NCBI GenBank assembly: GCA_036494005.1
Contig: DASXOV010000189.1
Location: 1 to 29,843, forward strand
Source: GCA-003244245 sp036494005
GTDB lineage: Bacteria; Actinomycetota; Actinomycetes; Mycobacteriales; Pseudonocardiaceae
Direction of reading: 5' to 3'
DNA: 29,843 nt
Position 1 is the stretch's first letter. Each line of letters opens with the position of its first letter. Both the position numbers and the translations under genes were made by a program. The notes under the pieces were generated by a model that was given only the letters and a program-made list of their open reading frames with translations, ran no database searches and was not told the DNA's origin. Below, piece by piece: positions 6,906 to 17,611 of this stretch.

Positions 6906-8197
6906 CCCGGCCGGTGCTGCTGCGCGGGATCCGGCCCTACGGCGCGGGCGGACCGGTGGATCTGCTGGTCCGTGACGGGCTGATCGCCGAGCTGGGCGCC
7001 GGCCAGGACGGTACCGGTGCCACGGTACTCGACATGGGCGGGCTGATCGCGTTGCCCGGCCTGGTCGATCTGCACACGCACCTGCGGGAGCCCGGCCGGG
7101 AGGACGCCGAGACGATCGAGACCGGCTCGGCGGCCGCGGCGCTGGGCGGCTACACCGCCGTGTTCGCCATGGCGAACACGGACCCGGTGGCCGACACGGC
7201 CGTGCTCGTCGAGTACGTGCATCGGCGCGGCCGGGAGATCGGGCTGGTCGACGTCCATCCGGTCGGTGCGGTCACCGCGGGGTTGCGCGGTGAGCGGCTC
7301 GCGGAGCTGGGCGACATGGCCAGGTCCGGCGCGGCGGTGCGGGTGTTCTCCGATGACGGCGTGTGTGTGCATGACTCGCTGCTGATGCGCCGGGCGCTGG
7401 AGTACCTGCGCGGTCTGGGCGGAGTACTGGCTCAGCACGCCGAGGACCCCCGGCTCACCGCAGGCGCCCAGGCACACGAGGGACGGATCGCCGCCCGGCT
7501 GGGACTGGCCGGGTGGCCCGCCGCAGCTGAGGAGTCGATCGTCGCGCGGGACTGCCTGCTGGCTCGCGCCGCCTGCGCCCGGTTGCACGTCTGCCACGTC
7601 TCCACCGCGGGCACCGTGCAGGTGCTGCGGTGGGCGAAGGAGCACAGTGTCGCGGTGTCGGCGGAGGTCACACCACACCACCTGCTGCTCACCGATGAGC
7701 GGCTGGCCGGCTACGACCCGGTCAACAAGGTCAACCCGCCGCTGCGCACCACCGCCGACGCCGAGGCGCTGCGGTCCGCGCTGGCCGACGGGACCGTTGA
7801 CTGCGTCGCCACCGACCACGCTCCGCACGCCGCGCAGGACAAGGACTGCGAGTGGGCGGCCGCCCGGCCGGGCATGCTGGGGCTGCAGACCGCGCTGTCC
7901 GTCGTGGTGGCCACCATGGTGCGGCCGGGCCTGCTGGACTGGCGAGGGGTGGCCAGGGTGATGAGTGAGCGACCTGCCCTGATCGGTGCCGCCACCGATC
8001 AGGGCCGTCCCATCGCAGTCGGGGAGCCGGCCAATCTGGTACTGATCGATCCCGACGCCACCTGGACGGTGCGGGGTGCGCAGCTGGCCAGCCTGGCCGC
8101 CAACACGCCGTACGAGGGGATGGAACTGCCTGCGCAGGTGGTGGCCACCCTGCTGCGCGGCAAGGTCACGGTCAGGGACGGGAAGGTGCAGCGTTGA
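6902..8197 (+). CDS. pyrC: dihydroorotase, class I
   Basis: Closes carbamoyl aspartate to dihydroorotate. The 431-residue amidohydrolase has the zinc-binding DLHTHLREPG near residue 57, the bridging aspartate region VFSDDGVCVHD (class I uses this rather than a carbamyl-lysine as the marker), two histidine ligands in LAQHAED and CHVSTAG, and the catalytic Asp in ATDHAPHA. ATG at 6902 overlaps the pyrB stop. In Streptomyces and Mycobacterium a small membrane/PH-like gene separates pyrC and carA; here pyrC overlaps carA directly. Confidence 0.97.
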   Translation: MTRPVLLRGIRPYGAGGPVDLLVRDGLIAELGAGQDGTGATVLDMGGLIALPGLVDLHTHLREPGREDAETIETGSAAAALGGYTAVFAMANTDPVADTAVLVEYVHRRGREIGLVDVHPVGAVTAGLRGERLAELGDMARSGAAVRVFSDDGVCVHDSLLMRRALEYLRGLGGVLAQHAEDPRLTAGAQAHEGRIAARLGLAGWPAAAEESIVARDCLLARAACARLHVCHVSTAGTVQVLRWAKEHSVAVSAEVTPHHLLLTDERLAGYDPVNKVNPPLRTTADAEALRSALADGTVDCVATDHAPHAAQDKDCEWAAARPGMLGLQTALSVVVATMVRPGLLDWRGVARVMSERPALIGAATDQGRPIAVGEPANLVLIDPDATWTVRGAQLASLAANTPYEGMELPAQVVATLLRGKVTVRDGKVQR

Positions 8198-9398
8198 CGG
8201 AAAGCACGTTGACGGGAACCACGAGCACGGGTACCTCGGCGGTGCTGGTGCTGGAGGACGGCACTCAGTGGCACGGAGCGAGCTACGGGGCGGTGGGAGA
8301 GACGTTGGGCGAGGTGGTGTTCGCCACCGGGATGACCGGTTACCAGGAGACCCTCACCGACCCGTCCTACCACCGCCAGATCGTGGTGCAGACCGCGCCG
8401 CACATCGGCAACACCGGCTGGAACGACGAGGACAACGAGTCGGGCCGGATCTGGGTGGCCGGCTACGTCGTGCGCGACCCGGCGCGCAGGCCCTCCAACT
8501 GGCGCTCCCTACGATCTCTGGAGGGGGAGCTCGCCCGCCAGGGCGTGGTGGGGATCTCCGGCGTGGACACCCGGGCCCTGACCCGCAGGCTGCGGGAGCA
8601 CGGCTCGATGCGGGCCGGCGTGTTCTCCGGTGCCGCACTCGGCGAGCCCGGGGACCGGCTGGCCCGGGTACTGGCCAGTTCCTCGATGGCCGGGGCGGAT
8701 CTGGCCGGTGAGGTCACCGCCACCGAGCCCTACGTCGTCCCCGCGTCGGTCGAGCAGCGGTTCCGGGTGGTGGCGCTGGATCTGGGGATCAAGTCGAACA
8801 CGCCGCGGATGCTGGCGGCCCGGGGTGTTCAGACGCACGTGCTGCCGGCCACCGCGGGCCTGGAGCAGATCCTGGCGCTGGAAGCCGACGGCGTCTTCCT
8901 GTCCAACGGACCGGGCGATCCGGTCACCGCGGACCACGCCGTCGCACTCACCCGTGGCGTGCTGGAGCGCGGCGTGCCGCTGTTCGGCATCTGTTTCGGT
9001 AACCAGATCCTCGGCCGGGCACTGGGCCGGGGGACCTACAAGATGCGCTACGGGCATCGCGGGCTGAACGTCCCCGTCATCGACCACCTCACCGGCCGGG
9101 TCGCCATCACGTCGCAGAACCACGGGTTCGCCGTGGTGGGTGAGCCGGGGGAGCGCTTCGACTCCGACTTCGGTGCCGCGGTGGTGAGCCATTCCTGCCC
9201 CAACGACGGCGCTGTCGAGGGCCTGACTTGCCTGGACGTGCCCGCCTTCAGTGTCCAGTACCACCCGGAGGCGGCGGCGGGCCCGCATGACGCGGCCGAC
9301 CTGTTCGACCGGTTCTGCGCGCTCATGACGGCGCACGCCCGACGCCGCAACCGCAACAGCCATTCGGTTCCGAACGGCGTTGCAGGGAGGGACTGCTG

Positions 9399-9399
<1 letters not shown>
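8194..9399 (+). CDS. carA: carbamoyl-phosphate synthase, small (glutaminase) subunit
   Basis: Releases ammonia from glutamine for CarB. The 401-residue protein has the CarA-specific N-terminal domain (LEDGTQWHGASYG, VFATGMTGYQETLTDPSY) and a class I glutamine amidotransferase domain from about residue 190: NGPGDP, nucleophile Cys in GICFGNQILG, and the His-Glu pair in VQYHPEAAAGPHD. The TTG at 8194 overlaps the pyrC stop and has GGGAAGG seven bases upstream; a TTG at 8209 is the alternative. The last 20 or so residues are an Arg/Asn-rich tail. Start of carB overlaps the stop by one base. Confidence 0.97.
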
Positions 9400-12776
<3,377 letters not shown>

Positions 12777-12789
12777 GAGGAGCCCACCC

Positions 12790-13686
12790 ATGCCGGGGCA
12801 GCTCGCCGGGCCCACTGAGTACGGGGGATTCGGCGTGCGACTGATCGCAGCGATGGCCGCTCGTGGGCCGTTGTGCGCCGGGATCGATCCTCATCCGGCG
12901 TTGCTGCGGGACTGGGGCCTGGCCGACGATCCGGCCGGGCTGGAGCGTTTCGCGCTGACCGCGGTCGAGGCGCTGGCGCCGGAGGTGGCGGTGGTCAAGC
13001 CCCAGTCGGCGTTCTTCGAGCGGCACGGCGCGCGGGGGATCGCGGTGCTGGAGCGGGTGCTGGCCGGCGCCCGGGTGGCGGGTGCGCTGGTCCTGCTCGA
13101 CGTCAAGCGAGCCGACATCGGTTCCACCATGGCCGGCTACGCGGAGGCCTATCTGAGCGAAGGGGCACCGCTGGCCGCCGATGCGATCACGGTGTCCCCC
13201 TATCTGGGGGTCGGCGCGTTGGAGCCCGCCTTCGATCTGGCGGGCCGGGCCGGGCGTGGGGTATTCGTGCTGGCACTGACCTCCAACCCGGAGGGTGCCG
13301 AGGTGCAGGCTGCGCTCACCAGCACTGGTGCGACGGTCGCGCAGTCGGTGGTCGACGCGGTTGCGGCCCGCAACGTCGGACGGCGGCCGGTCGGTGACTT
13401 CGGTGTGGTGATCGGCGCCACCACACCCCCCGGAGCGCTGCGGCTCGATGCGCTGGGCGGTCCGGTGCTCGCCCCCGGTCTCGGGACGCAGGGTGCCACC
13501 CTCGCTGACCTGCATCAGGTGTTCGGTGGCGCGGTAGGTCAGGTGCTGCCTGCCACATCACGGGACCTGCTGCGGCACGGACCCGAATCGGTGACATTGC
13601 GCAGAGCGGCCCGGCGGATGGCCGATGACGCCGCCGCAGGGTTAGTTCGCCCGTCGTGGCAGGTCGGTGGGGGCACCCCGCGTTGA
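12790..13686 (+). CDS. pyrF: orotidine 5'-phosphate decarboxylase, long (type 2) form
   Basis: Decarboxylates OMP to UMP. The 298-residue protein belongs to the longer actinobacterial/proteobacterial type: LCAGIDPHPALL at the N-terminus, the KPQSAFFE substrate region, the catalytic Lys-Asp pair in LLDVKRADIGSTM, and the C-terminal APGLGTQGAT phosphate-binding motif. ATG 12790 has AGAGGAG upstream, 13 bases after carB; the open frame extends back into carB but without support. pyrD, which often sits between carB and pyrF in Streptomyces, is absent here. Confidence 0.96.
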   Translation: MPGQLAGPTEYGGFGVRLIAAMAARGPLCAGIDPHPALLRDWGLADDPAGLERFALTAVEALAPEVAVVKPQSAFFERHGARGIAVLERVLAGARVAGALVLLDVKRADIGSTMAGYAEAYLSEGAPLAADAITVSPYLGVGALEPAFDLAGRAGRGVFVLALTSNPEGAEVQAALTSTGATVAQSVVDAVAARNVGRRPVGDFGVVIGATTPPGALRLDALGGPVLAPGLGTQGATLADLHQVFGGAVGQVLPATSRDLLRHGPESVTLRRAARRMADDAAAGLVRPSWQVGGGTPR

Positions 13687-13712
13687 AAGGTGGGCTGTCC
13701 GGGGGATACGGT
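13683..13712 (+). promoter_or_regulatory. promoter of mihF
   Basis: TTGAAA (13683-13688) and TACGGT (13707-13712) are spaced by 18 bp, a good vegetative sigma match. The -35 contains the pyrF stop codon. A start near 13719 gives a leader of about 46 bases before the mihF GTG. This would let mihF-gmk-rpoZ be made independently of the pyr operon. Confidence 0.55.
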
Positions 13713-13764
13713 CGCCGCACTATCCAGACCATCCCTAAGCACAGAGAAATCGACGGAGGAGACC

Positions 13765-14082
13765 GTGGCCCTTCCCGAGCTGACCGAGGAGCAGCGGGCC
13801 GCTGCACTGGAGAAGGCGGCTGCAGCTCGCCGCGCCCGGGCCGAGCTCAAGGAGCGCCTCAAGCGTGGTGGGACCAATCTCAAGGAGGTCCTCGCCAGTG
13901 CTGACAGCGATGACATCCTGGGCAAGATGAAGGTCTCGGCCCTGTTGGAGGCCCTTCCGGGTGTAGGCAAGGTTCGCGCCCAGCAGATCATGGAACGGCT
14001 GGAAATCGCCCCGAGCCGGCGGCTTCGAGGCCTTGGTGAGCGCCAGCGCAAAGCGCTGCTCACCGAATTCAGCGGAGAGTGA
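13765..14082 (+). CDS. mihF: actinobacterial integration host factor
   Basis: Small nucleoid-associated DNA-binding protein, essential in mycobacteria and called sIHF in Streptomyces; unrelated in fold to HU/IHF. The 105 residues begin ALPELTEEQRAAALEKAAAA, a long basic helix, followed by the DNA-binding domain with KMKVSALLEALPGVGKVRAQ and the RRLRGLGERQRKALL end. The GTG at 13765 has GGAGGAG upstream and gives the known mycobacterial N-terminus; an open frame extends 25 codons upstream through the promoter and is rejected. Directly precedes gmk, as across the phylum. Confidence 0.96.
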   Translation: MALPELTEEQRAAALEKAAAARRARAELKERLKRGGTNLKEVLASADSDDILGKMKVSALLEALPGVGKVRAQQIMERLEIAPSRRLRGLGERQRKALLTEFSGE

Positions 14083-14089
14083 CCAGGCG

Positions 14090-14734
14090 GTGACGACATG
14101 CGAGCCGGGCCCCGCCAAGGGTGCCGGGCCCCGGCTCGCTGTTGTGTCCGGACCTTCCGGGGTCGGAAAGTCCAGCGTGGTCGCAGAGATTCGCCGGCGC
14201 TGTCCGCGGCTTTTCGTCAGCGTCTCGGTGACCACCCGCGCTCCTCGTCCGGGGGAACGGCCCGGCGAGGACTACCACTACGTCGACGCAGCCACGTTCG
14301 CGGAGCTGGTGCGGCGCGGTGAACTGCTCGAACACGCCCGGTACGCGGGCCATTTCTATGGAACTCCGGCGGCTCCGGTCCGTGCGGTGCTGGCCGACGG
14401 CCGGTGGGCCCTGCTGGAGATCGAGTTGCAGGGTGCCCGCCAGATCAGGGCGGCGATGCCGGCTGCCCTGCTGGTGATGCTGGTGCCGCCGTCCTGGGAG
14501 GAACTCGGCGGGCGGCTGGCCAACCGGGGCACCGAGGATCCTGCGGTTCGGGCACGCCGTTTGCAGGTCGCGCGGACCGAATTGAAGGCCGTCGGCGAGT
14601 TCGATGTGGCGGTTGTGAACGACAACGTGCACCGCGCCGCTGACGAGTTGATATCCTTGATGTTCGGTACGGGTCGGCGCACATCGGCAGGATTGCGCGA
14701 TCCCGCGACTTCTGACGGTATCTGGAGTGAGTGA
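14090..14734 (+). CDS. gmk: guanylate kinase
   Basis: Phosphorylates GMP/dGMP to GDP/dGDP. The 214-residue protein has the P-loop SGPSGVGKSS near residue 25, the GMP-binding SVSVTTRAPRPGE and GEDYHYVD, the lid arginines in RGTEDPAVRARR, and the VVNDNVHRAADEL end. GTG at 14090 lies seven bases after mihF, with GGAGAG upstream inside the mihF end. A GTG at 14033 would add 19 residues overlapping mihF and is less likely. The C-terminus is extended by about 20 residues. Confidence 0.96.
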   Translation: MTTCEPGPAKGAGPRLAVVSGPSGVGKSSVVAEIRRRCPRLFVSVSVTTRAPRPGERPGEDYHYVDAATFAELVRRGELLEHARYAGHFYGTPAAPVRAVLADGRWALLEIELQGARQIRAAMPAALLVMLVPPSWEELGGRLANRGTEDPAVRARRLQVARTELKAVGEFDVAVVNDNVHRAADELISLMFGTGRRTSAGLRDPATSDGIWSE

Positions 14735-15025
14735 GTGAGCATCCCCACCGAACTGGGCGCGCTGGGCGCGCCGTCGGTTATGGCCCCCGAGGGCATCACC
14801 AATCCCCCCATCGACGACCTGCTGGCCAAGGTCAGTTCGAAGTACGCGCTGGTCATCTTCGCGGCCAAGCGGGCTCGGCAGATCAACGACTACTACGCGC
14901 AGCTCGGCGAGGGCCTGCTGGAGTACGTCGGCCCGCTGGTCGAGCCCGGGCCGAGGGAGAAGCCGCTCTCGATAGCGTTGCGTGAGGTGCACGCCGGACT
15001 GCTCGAGCACACCGAGGGCGAGTGA
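14735..15025 (+). CDS. rpoZ: RNA polymerase omega subunit
   Basis: Promotes assembly of the RNA polymerase beta' subunit. The 96-residue protein has the conserved GITNPPIDDLLAKVSSKYAL and FAAKRARQINDYY core and a Pro/Glu-rich C-terminal part. GTG starts directly after the gmk stop with TGGAG seven bases upstream. The stop overlaps the coaBC start (GTGA). Confidence 0.96.
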   Translation: MSIPTELGALGAPSVMAPEGITNPPIDDLLAKVSSKYALVIFAAKRARQINDYYAQLGEGLLEYVGPLVEPGPREKPLSIALREVHAGLLEHTEGE

Positions 15026-16266
15026 CCCACGCCGCCCCCGAGCTGCTGGGAAAACCCCGGCGGATCGTGCTCGGCGTCGGGGGCGGCATCGCCGCATACA
15101 AGATCTGCGACGTGCTGCGCCGGCTCACCGAGGCGGGCCACGAGGTGCACGTCGTTCCCACCGAGGCGGCGTTGCGATTCGTCGGCGTGGCCACCTGGGA
15201 GGCGTTGTCCGGGTTCCCGGTCCGCCAGACCGTGTTCGCCGACGTCCCGGAGGTGCCGCACGTGCGGTTGGGACAGACCGCGGATCTGGTGCTGGTCGCC
15301 CCTGCGACCGCGGACCTGCTGGCCCGTTCCGCACACGGGCGGGCCGACGACCTGCTGACCGCCACCCTGCTCACCGCCCGGTGCCCGGTGCTGCTGGTAC
15401 CCGCCATGCACACCGAGATGTGGGAGCACCCCGCGACCGTGCACAACGTGGAGGTGCTGCGCTGCCGCGGCACCGTCGTCGCCGAGCCCGCCCGTGGGCG
15501 GCTGACCGGGGCCGACTCGGGGGTAGGCCGGTTGCCCGAGCCCGCGCAGATCGCCGAGCTGGCCACGCTGCTGCTGAACCGCCGCGACGCACTGTCGCGT
15601 GATCTCGCGGGCAGGCACGTGGTTGTCTCCGCGGGTGGTACCCGGGAGCCGCTGGATCCGGTCCGGTTTCTCGGTAACCGGTCCTCGGGCCGTCAGGGCT
15701 ACGCGCTCGCCCAGGTCGCGGCGCAGCGCGGAGCGCGGGTGACCCTGGTGGCGGCGCACACCGCCGATCTGGCCGACCCGGCGGGGGTCGAGGTGCTCCG
15801 GGTGGGCACCGCGAAACAACTGGCGCAGACCGTGCTCGCGGCCGCGGCGGACGCCGACGCGGTAGTGATGGCTGCCGCGGTGGCGGACTTCCGCCCGGCC
15901 GCGCCCAGGCCGGAAAAGATCAAGAAGTCCGGGACGGAGCCGGACCCGGTCGCGCTCAAGCTCAACCCGGACGTACTCGCCGAACTGGTGTCGCGCCGCC
16001 CCGCGGGCCAGATCGTCGTCGGCTTCGCTGCCGAGACCGGCGACGCGGGAGGCGACGCGCTGGCGCACGGCCGGGCGAAGCTCACCCGTAAGGGCTGTGA
16101 CCTGCTGGTGGTGAACCTGGTCGGGGACGGCCGGGCGTTCGACATCGAGACCAACTCCGGCTGGTTGCTCGGCGACGACGGTGTGGAGACGGTGCTACCG
16201 GAAGGGCCCAAGGCCCTGCTCGCGGCGCAGGTGTGGGACGCCGTCAGTGCCCGCCTCAAGGATTGA
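15022..16266 (+). CDS. coaBC: bifunctional phosphopantothenoylcysteine decarboxylase / phosphopantothenate-cysteine ligase
   Basis: Two consecutive steps of coenzyme A synthesis. The 414 residues comprise the FMN-dependent CoaC domain (about 1-185): VGGGIAAYK, the catalytic His in VPHVRLGQTADL, VAPATADLLAR and VPAMHTEMWEHP; and the CoaB domain (about 190-410): VVSAGGTREPLDPVRFLGNR, SSGRQGYALA, AAAVADFRPA, the catalytic lysine region EKIKKSG and KLNPDVLAEL. The CoaC motif has His where many bacteria have Asn (PAMN). GTG at 15022 overlaps the rpoZ stop. Confidence 0.97.
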   Translation: MTHAAPELLGKPRRIVLGVGGGIAAYKICDVLRRLTEAGHEVHVVPTEAALRFVGVATWEALSGFPVRQTVFADVPEVPHVRLGQTADLVLVAPATADLLARSAHGRADDLLTATLLTARCPVLLVPAMHTEMWEHPATVHNVEVLRCRGTVVAEPARGRLTGADSGVGRLPEPAQIAELATLLLNRRDALSRDLAGRHVVVSAGGTREPLDPVRFLGNRSSGRQGYALAQVAAQRGARVTLVAAHTADLADPAGVEVLRVGTAKQLAQTVLAAAADADAVVMAAAVADFRPAAPRPEKIKKSGTEPDPVALKLNPDVLAELVSRRPAGQIVVGFAAETGDAGGDALAHGRAKLTRKGCDLLVVNLVGDGRAFDIETNSGWLLGDDGVETVLPEGPKALLAAQVWDAVSARLKD

Positions 16267-16284
16267 GCCCGACGCTCGTCGATT

Positions 16285-16304
16285 CCCGGGGAGCTCTCCG
16301 CGGG
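16285..16304 (+). terminator. possible hairpin between coaBC and metK
   Basis: CCCGGGGA and TCCGCGGG pair over seven of eight positions with a GCTC loop, 18 bases past the coaBC stop. No U tract. It may end the coaBC transcript or sit in a metK leader. No SAM riboswitch fits in the 85-base gap. Confidence 0.3.
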
Positions 16305-16351
16305 GCTCGGTAGGCTCCGGGGAACCGTGTACAGACGTTGGAAGGGATCCA

Positions 16352-17545
16352 GTGAGCCGTCGATTGTTCACCTCCGAATCGGTGACCGAGGGGCACCCGG
16401 ACAAGATGTGCGACGCCATCAGTGACTCGGTGCTCGACGCGCTGCTGGCCAAGGACCCCCGGAGCCGGGTCGCGGTGGAGACCTTGGTCACGACCGGGCA
16501 AGTGCATGTCGCGGGTGAGGTCACCACCCAGGCGTACGCGGACATCCCGGGCATCGTGCGGTCCACGGTTCTCGAGATCGGCTACGACTCCTCAGCCAAG
16601 GGATTCGACGGGAACTCCTGCGGGGTGAACGTCTCGATCGGTGCCCAGTCGCCGGACATCGGGCAGGGCGTCGACACCGGATACGAGAGCCGGGTCGAGG
16701 GTCTCGACGACGAGATCGGCAAACAGGGCGCAGGGGATCAGGGGCTGATGTTCGGCTATGCGTGCACCGACACGCCCGAACTGATGCCGCTGCCGATCGC
16801 GCTGGCGCACCGGCTGGCCCGGCGGCTGACCGCGGTCCGCAAGGACGGTGTGCTGCCCTATCTGCGGCCGGACGGCAAGACCCAGGTGAGCATCGAGTAC
16901 GCCGGTGAGCAGGCGGTCAGGCTGGACACGGTGGTGGTCTCCACCCAGCACGCGGCGGATATCGACCTGGACCGGATGCTGGCCGTCGACGTGCGCGAGC
17001 AGGTGGTCGGACCGGAGATCGCCGAGCTGCGGCTGGACACCTCCGATCTGCGGCTGCTGGTCAACCCGACCGGCCGGTTCGTCATCGGCGGTCCGATGGG
17101 GGATGCCGGGCTGACCGGTCGCAAGATCATCGTGGACAGCTACGGCGGCATGGCGCGCCACGGTGGGGGTGCGTTCTCCGGTAAGGACCCGTCGAAGGTG
17201 GACCGCTCCGCGGCCTACGCGATGCGCTGGGTCGCCAAGAACGCGGTCGCCGCCGGGCTGGCATCCCGGATCGAGGTGCAGGTGGCCTACGCGATCGGCA
17301 AGGCGGCGCCGGTGGGACTGTTCGTCGAGACCTTCGGTACCGAGACGGTGGACCCGGCGAAGATCCAGGCCGCGATCAGCGAGGTGTTCGACCTGCGCCC
17401 GGGCGCGATCATCCGGGACCTGGACCTGCTGCGACCGATCTACGCGCCGACCGCTGCCTACGGCCACTTCGGCCGGACCGACCTGGACCTGCCGTGGGAG
17501 CACACCGACCGTGCCGATGCGCTGAAGGCCGCGGCCGGAGGCTGA
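16352..17545 (+). CDS. metK: S-adenosylmethionine synthetase
   Basis: Makes SAM from methionine and ATP. The 397-residue protein has the full set of signatures: TSESVTEGHPDKMCD at the N-terminus, the flexible-loop region, GAGDQGLMFGYA, the second-domain GRFVIGGPMGDAGLTGRKI and the glycine loop GGGAFSGKDPSKVDRSAAY. GTG at 16352 has GGAAGG six bases upstream. An upstream in-frame extension to 16181 overlaps coaBC and is rejected. In actinobacteria metK often precedes priA, as here, linking SAM supply with the methyltransferase and formyl-Met genes downstream only by position. Confidence 0.98.
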   Translation: MSRRLFTSESVTEGHPDKMCDAISDSVLDALLAKDPRSRVAVETLVTTGQVHVAGEVTTQAYADIPGIVRSTVLEIGYDSSAKGFDGNSCGVNVSIGAQSPDIGQGVDTGYESRVEGLDDEIGKQGAGDQGLMFGYACTDTPELMPLPIALAHRLARRLTAVRKDGVLPYLRPDGKTQVSIEYAGEQAVRLDTVVVSTQHAADIDLDRMLAVDVREQVVGPEIAELRLDTSDLRLLVNPTGRFVIGGPMGDAGLTGRKIIVDSYGGMARHGGGAFSGKDPSKVDRSAAYAMRWVAKNAVAAGLASRIEVQVAYAIGKAAPVGLFVETFGTETVDPAKIQAAISEVFDLRPGAIIRDLDLLRPIYAPTAAYGHFGRTDLDLPWEHTDRADALKAAAGG

Positions 17546-17599
17546 CCGGGTCCCGCCGGTGATCGGACCGGGGCCGGACCGGGCGTCGGGGTCTGCTGG

Positions 17600-17605
17600 T
17601 AGACA
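17600..17605 (+). promoter_or_regulatory. weak candidate -10 of priA
   Basis: TAGACA lies seven bases before the priA GTG, and no ribosome binding site is visible, so a leaderless transcript is possible. The element lacks the final T and no -35 is evident. Confidence 0.25.
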
Positions 17606-17611
17606 TCCGTC

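Noticed and set aside
16267..16351. SAM riboswitch before metK
   Set aside because: The 85-base gap holds only one imperfect hairpin and lacks any recognisable SAM aptamer core.
17546..17590. Terminator after metK
   Set aside because: GGTCC and GGACC can pair over five bases only; in this GC-rich gap that is not distinguishable from chance.
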